Assembly: GCF_001277345.1 (NCBI RefSeq)
Contig: NZ_LIUT01000005.1
Coordinates: 124,001-188,000 of the forward strand
Source: Paenibacillus solani
GTDB taxonomy: Bacteria; Bacillota; Bacilli; Paenibacillales; Paenibacillaceae
Reading direction: 5' to 3'
Length of the DNA: 64,000 nucleotides
Shown piece by piece: positions 63,903 through 64,000 of the stretch. The stretch's first letter is position 1, and the number at the start of each line of letters is the position of its first letter. Made by a program: the position numbers and the translations under genes. The notes beneath the pieces are model-generated. The model saw only the letters and a program-made list of their open reading frames with translations, was not told the origin of the DNA and did not search any database.

Positions 63903-64000
63903 TCACTTGCTGAAGAATAGACTCATGATGATCTGGAATACGACGTATGCTCCCACACCGGAGCCGAGTAGAATGAAGCCAAGCTTTTTTTTGCCTTGAA
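63903..64000 (-). CDS. C-terminal end of a membrane protein, cut by window edge
   Basis: On the minus strand an open frame enters from the right edge and ends at a TGA (63903-63905). The visible 31 residues read as a lysine-rich start (QGKKK), then a hydrophobic helix (LGFILLGSGVGAYVVFQIIM) and SLFFSK. This is plausible for the end of a small membrane protein convergent with the trxB unit, and the terminator between them fits. Too little is visible to name it. Confidence 0.5.
   Translation of the reverse strand, partial: QGKKKLGFILLGSGVGAYVVFQIIMSLFFSK

Noticed and set aside
1..64000. tRNA or rRNA genes, CRISPR arrays and insertion sequences
   Set aside because: None was recognised: no regularly spaced repeats, no transposase motifs and no tRNA-like ends were seen on reading. 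A tool search could still find a missed small RNA.

Overview
The window looks like a Paenibacillus or closely related Bacillota chromosome. Ribosome-binding sites are strong GGAGG types, the base composition is moderate, and most proteins resemble Bacillota families. These assignments come from motifs read by eye; no database search was run.

Layout. (1) 0.2-5.8 kb: a tightly overlapping operon of ABC ATPase, large ABC permease, ECF sigma factor, membrane protein and second ABC ATPase, closed by a strong terminator. (2) 5.9-8.7 kb: a small membrane protein on the minus strand, a short-chain dehydrogenase and O-acetylhomoserine sulfhydrylase. (3) 9.1-51.3 kb: a biosynthetic gene cluster transcribed in one direction, with almost no space between genes, ending at a clear terminator. 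(4) 51.4-54.4 kb: a second short operon (BpsA-like enzyme, GNAT, FkbH-like protein, carrier protein) with its own promoter and terminator. (5) 54.7-58.4 kb: a dimethylformamidase-like protein and a secreted alkaline phosphatase. (6) 58.6-64 kb: housekeeping or accessory genes (a PEP-utilising-enzyme fragment, a metal-efflux P-type ATPase with two Fur-like boxes, thioredoxin reductase, a glutaredoxin-like protein, and a gene entering from the right).

How the cluster appears to work. The first NRPS is C-A-T-E with the classic Asn code (DLTKIGEVGK), so it should make an N-acyl-D-Asn cap. The next gene is an S12 peptidase with signal peptide and three C-terminal membrane helices, as in ClbP, XcnG and ZmaM, which remove acyl-D-Asn caps. 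Four genes (3-hydroxyacyl-CoA dehydrogenase, FkbH, ACP, acyl-CoA dehydrogenase) form a hydroxymalonyl-ACP pathway with no O-methyltransferase. The assembly line then reads C-A(X)-T-KS-AT-KR-T-C, half C-A(Leu)-T, KS-AT-KR-ACP, KS-AT-ACP-KS-AT-KR-ACP, KS-AT-ACP. One hydroxymalonyl extension, then Leu, then four malonyl extensions with the KR pattern yes/no/yes/no is what an amicoumacin, xenocoumacin or PM-94128 type 8-hydroxy-dihydroisocoumarin needs. The second A domain does not carry the Asn code, so the product is probably not amicoumacin itself.

The least explained parts are the tail of the last PKS (a C domain with HNxxxDG instead of HHxxxDG, then a full FkbH domain and a carrier domain, no thioesterase) and the adjacent BpsA-GNAT-FkbH-ACP operon. 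Together they suggest a further glyceryl-type or polyamine-type step not expected for known dihydroisocoumarins.
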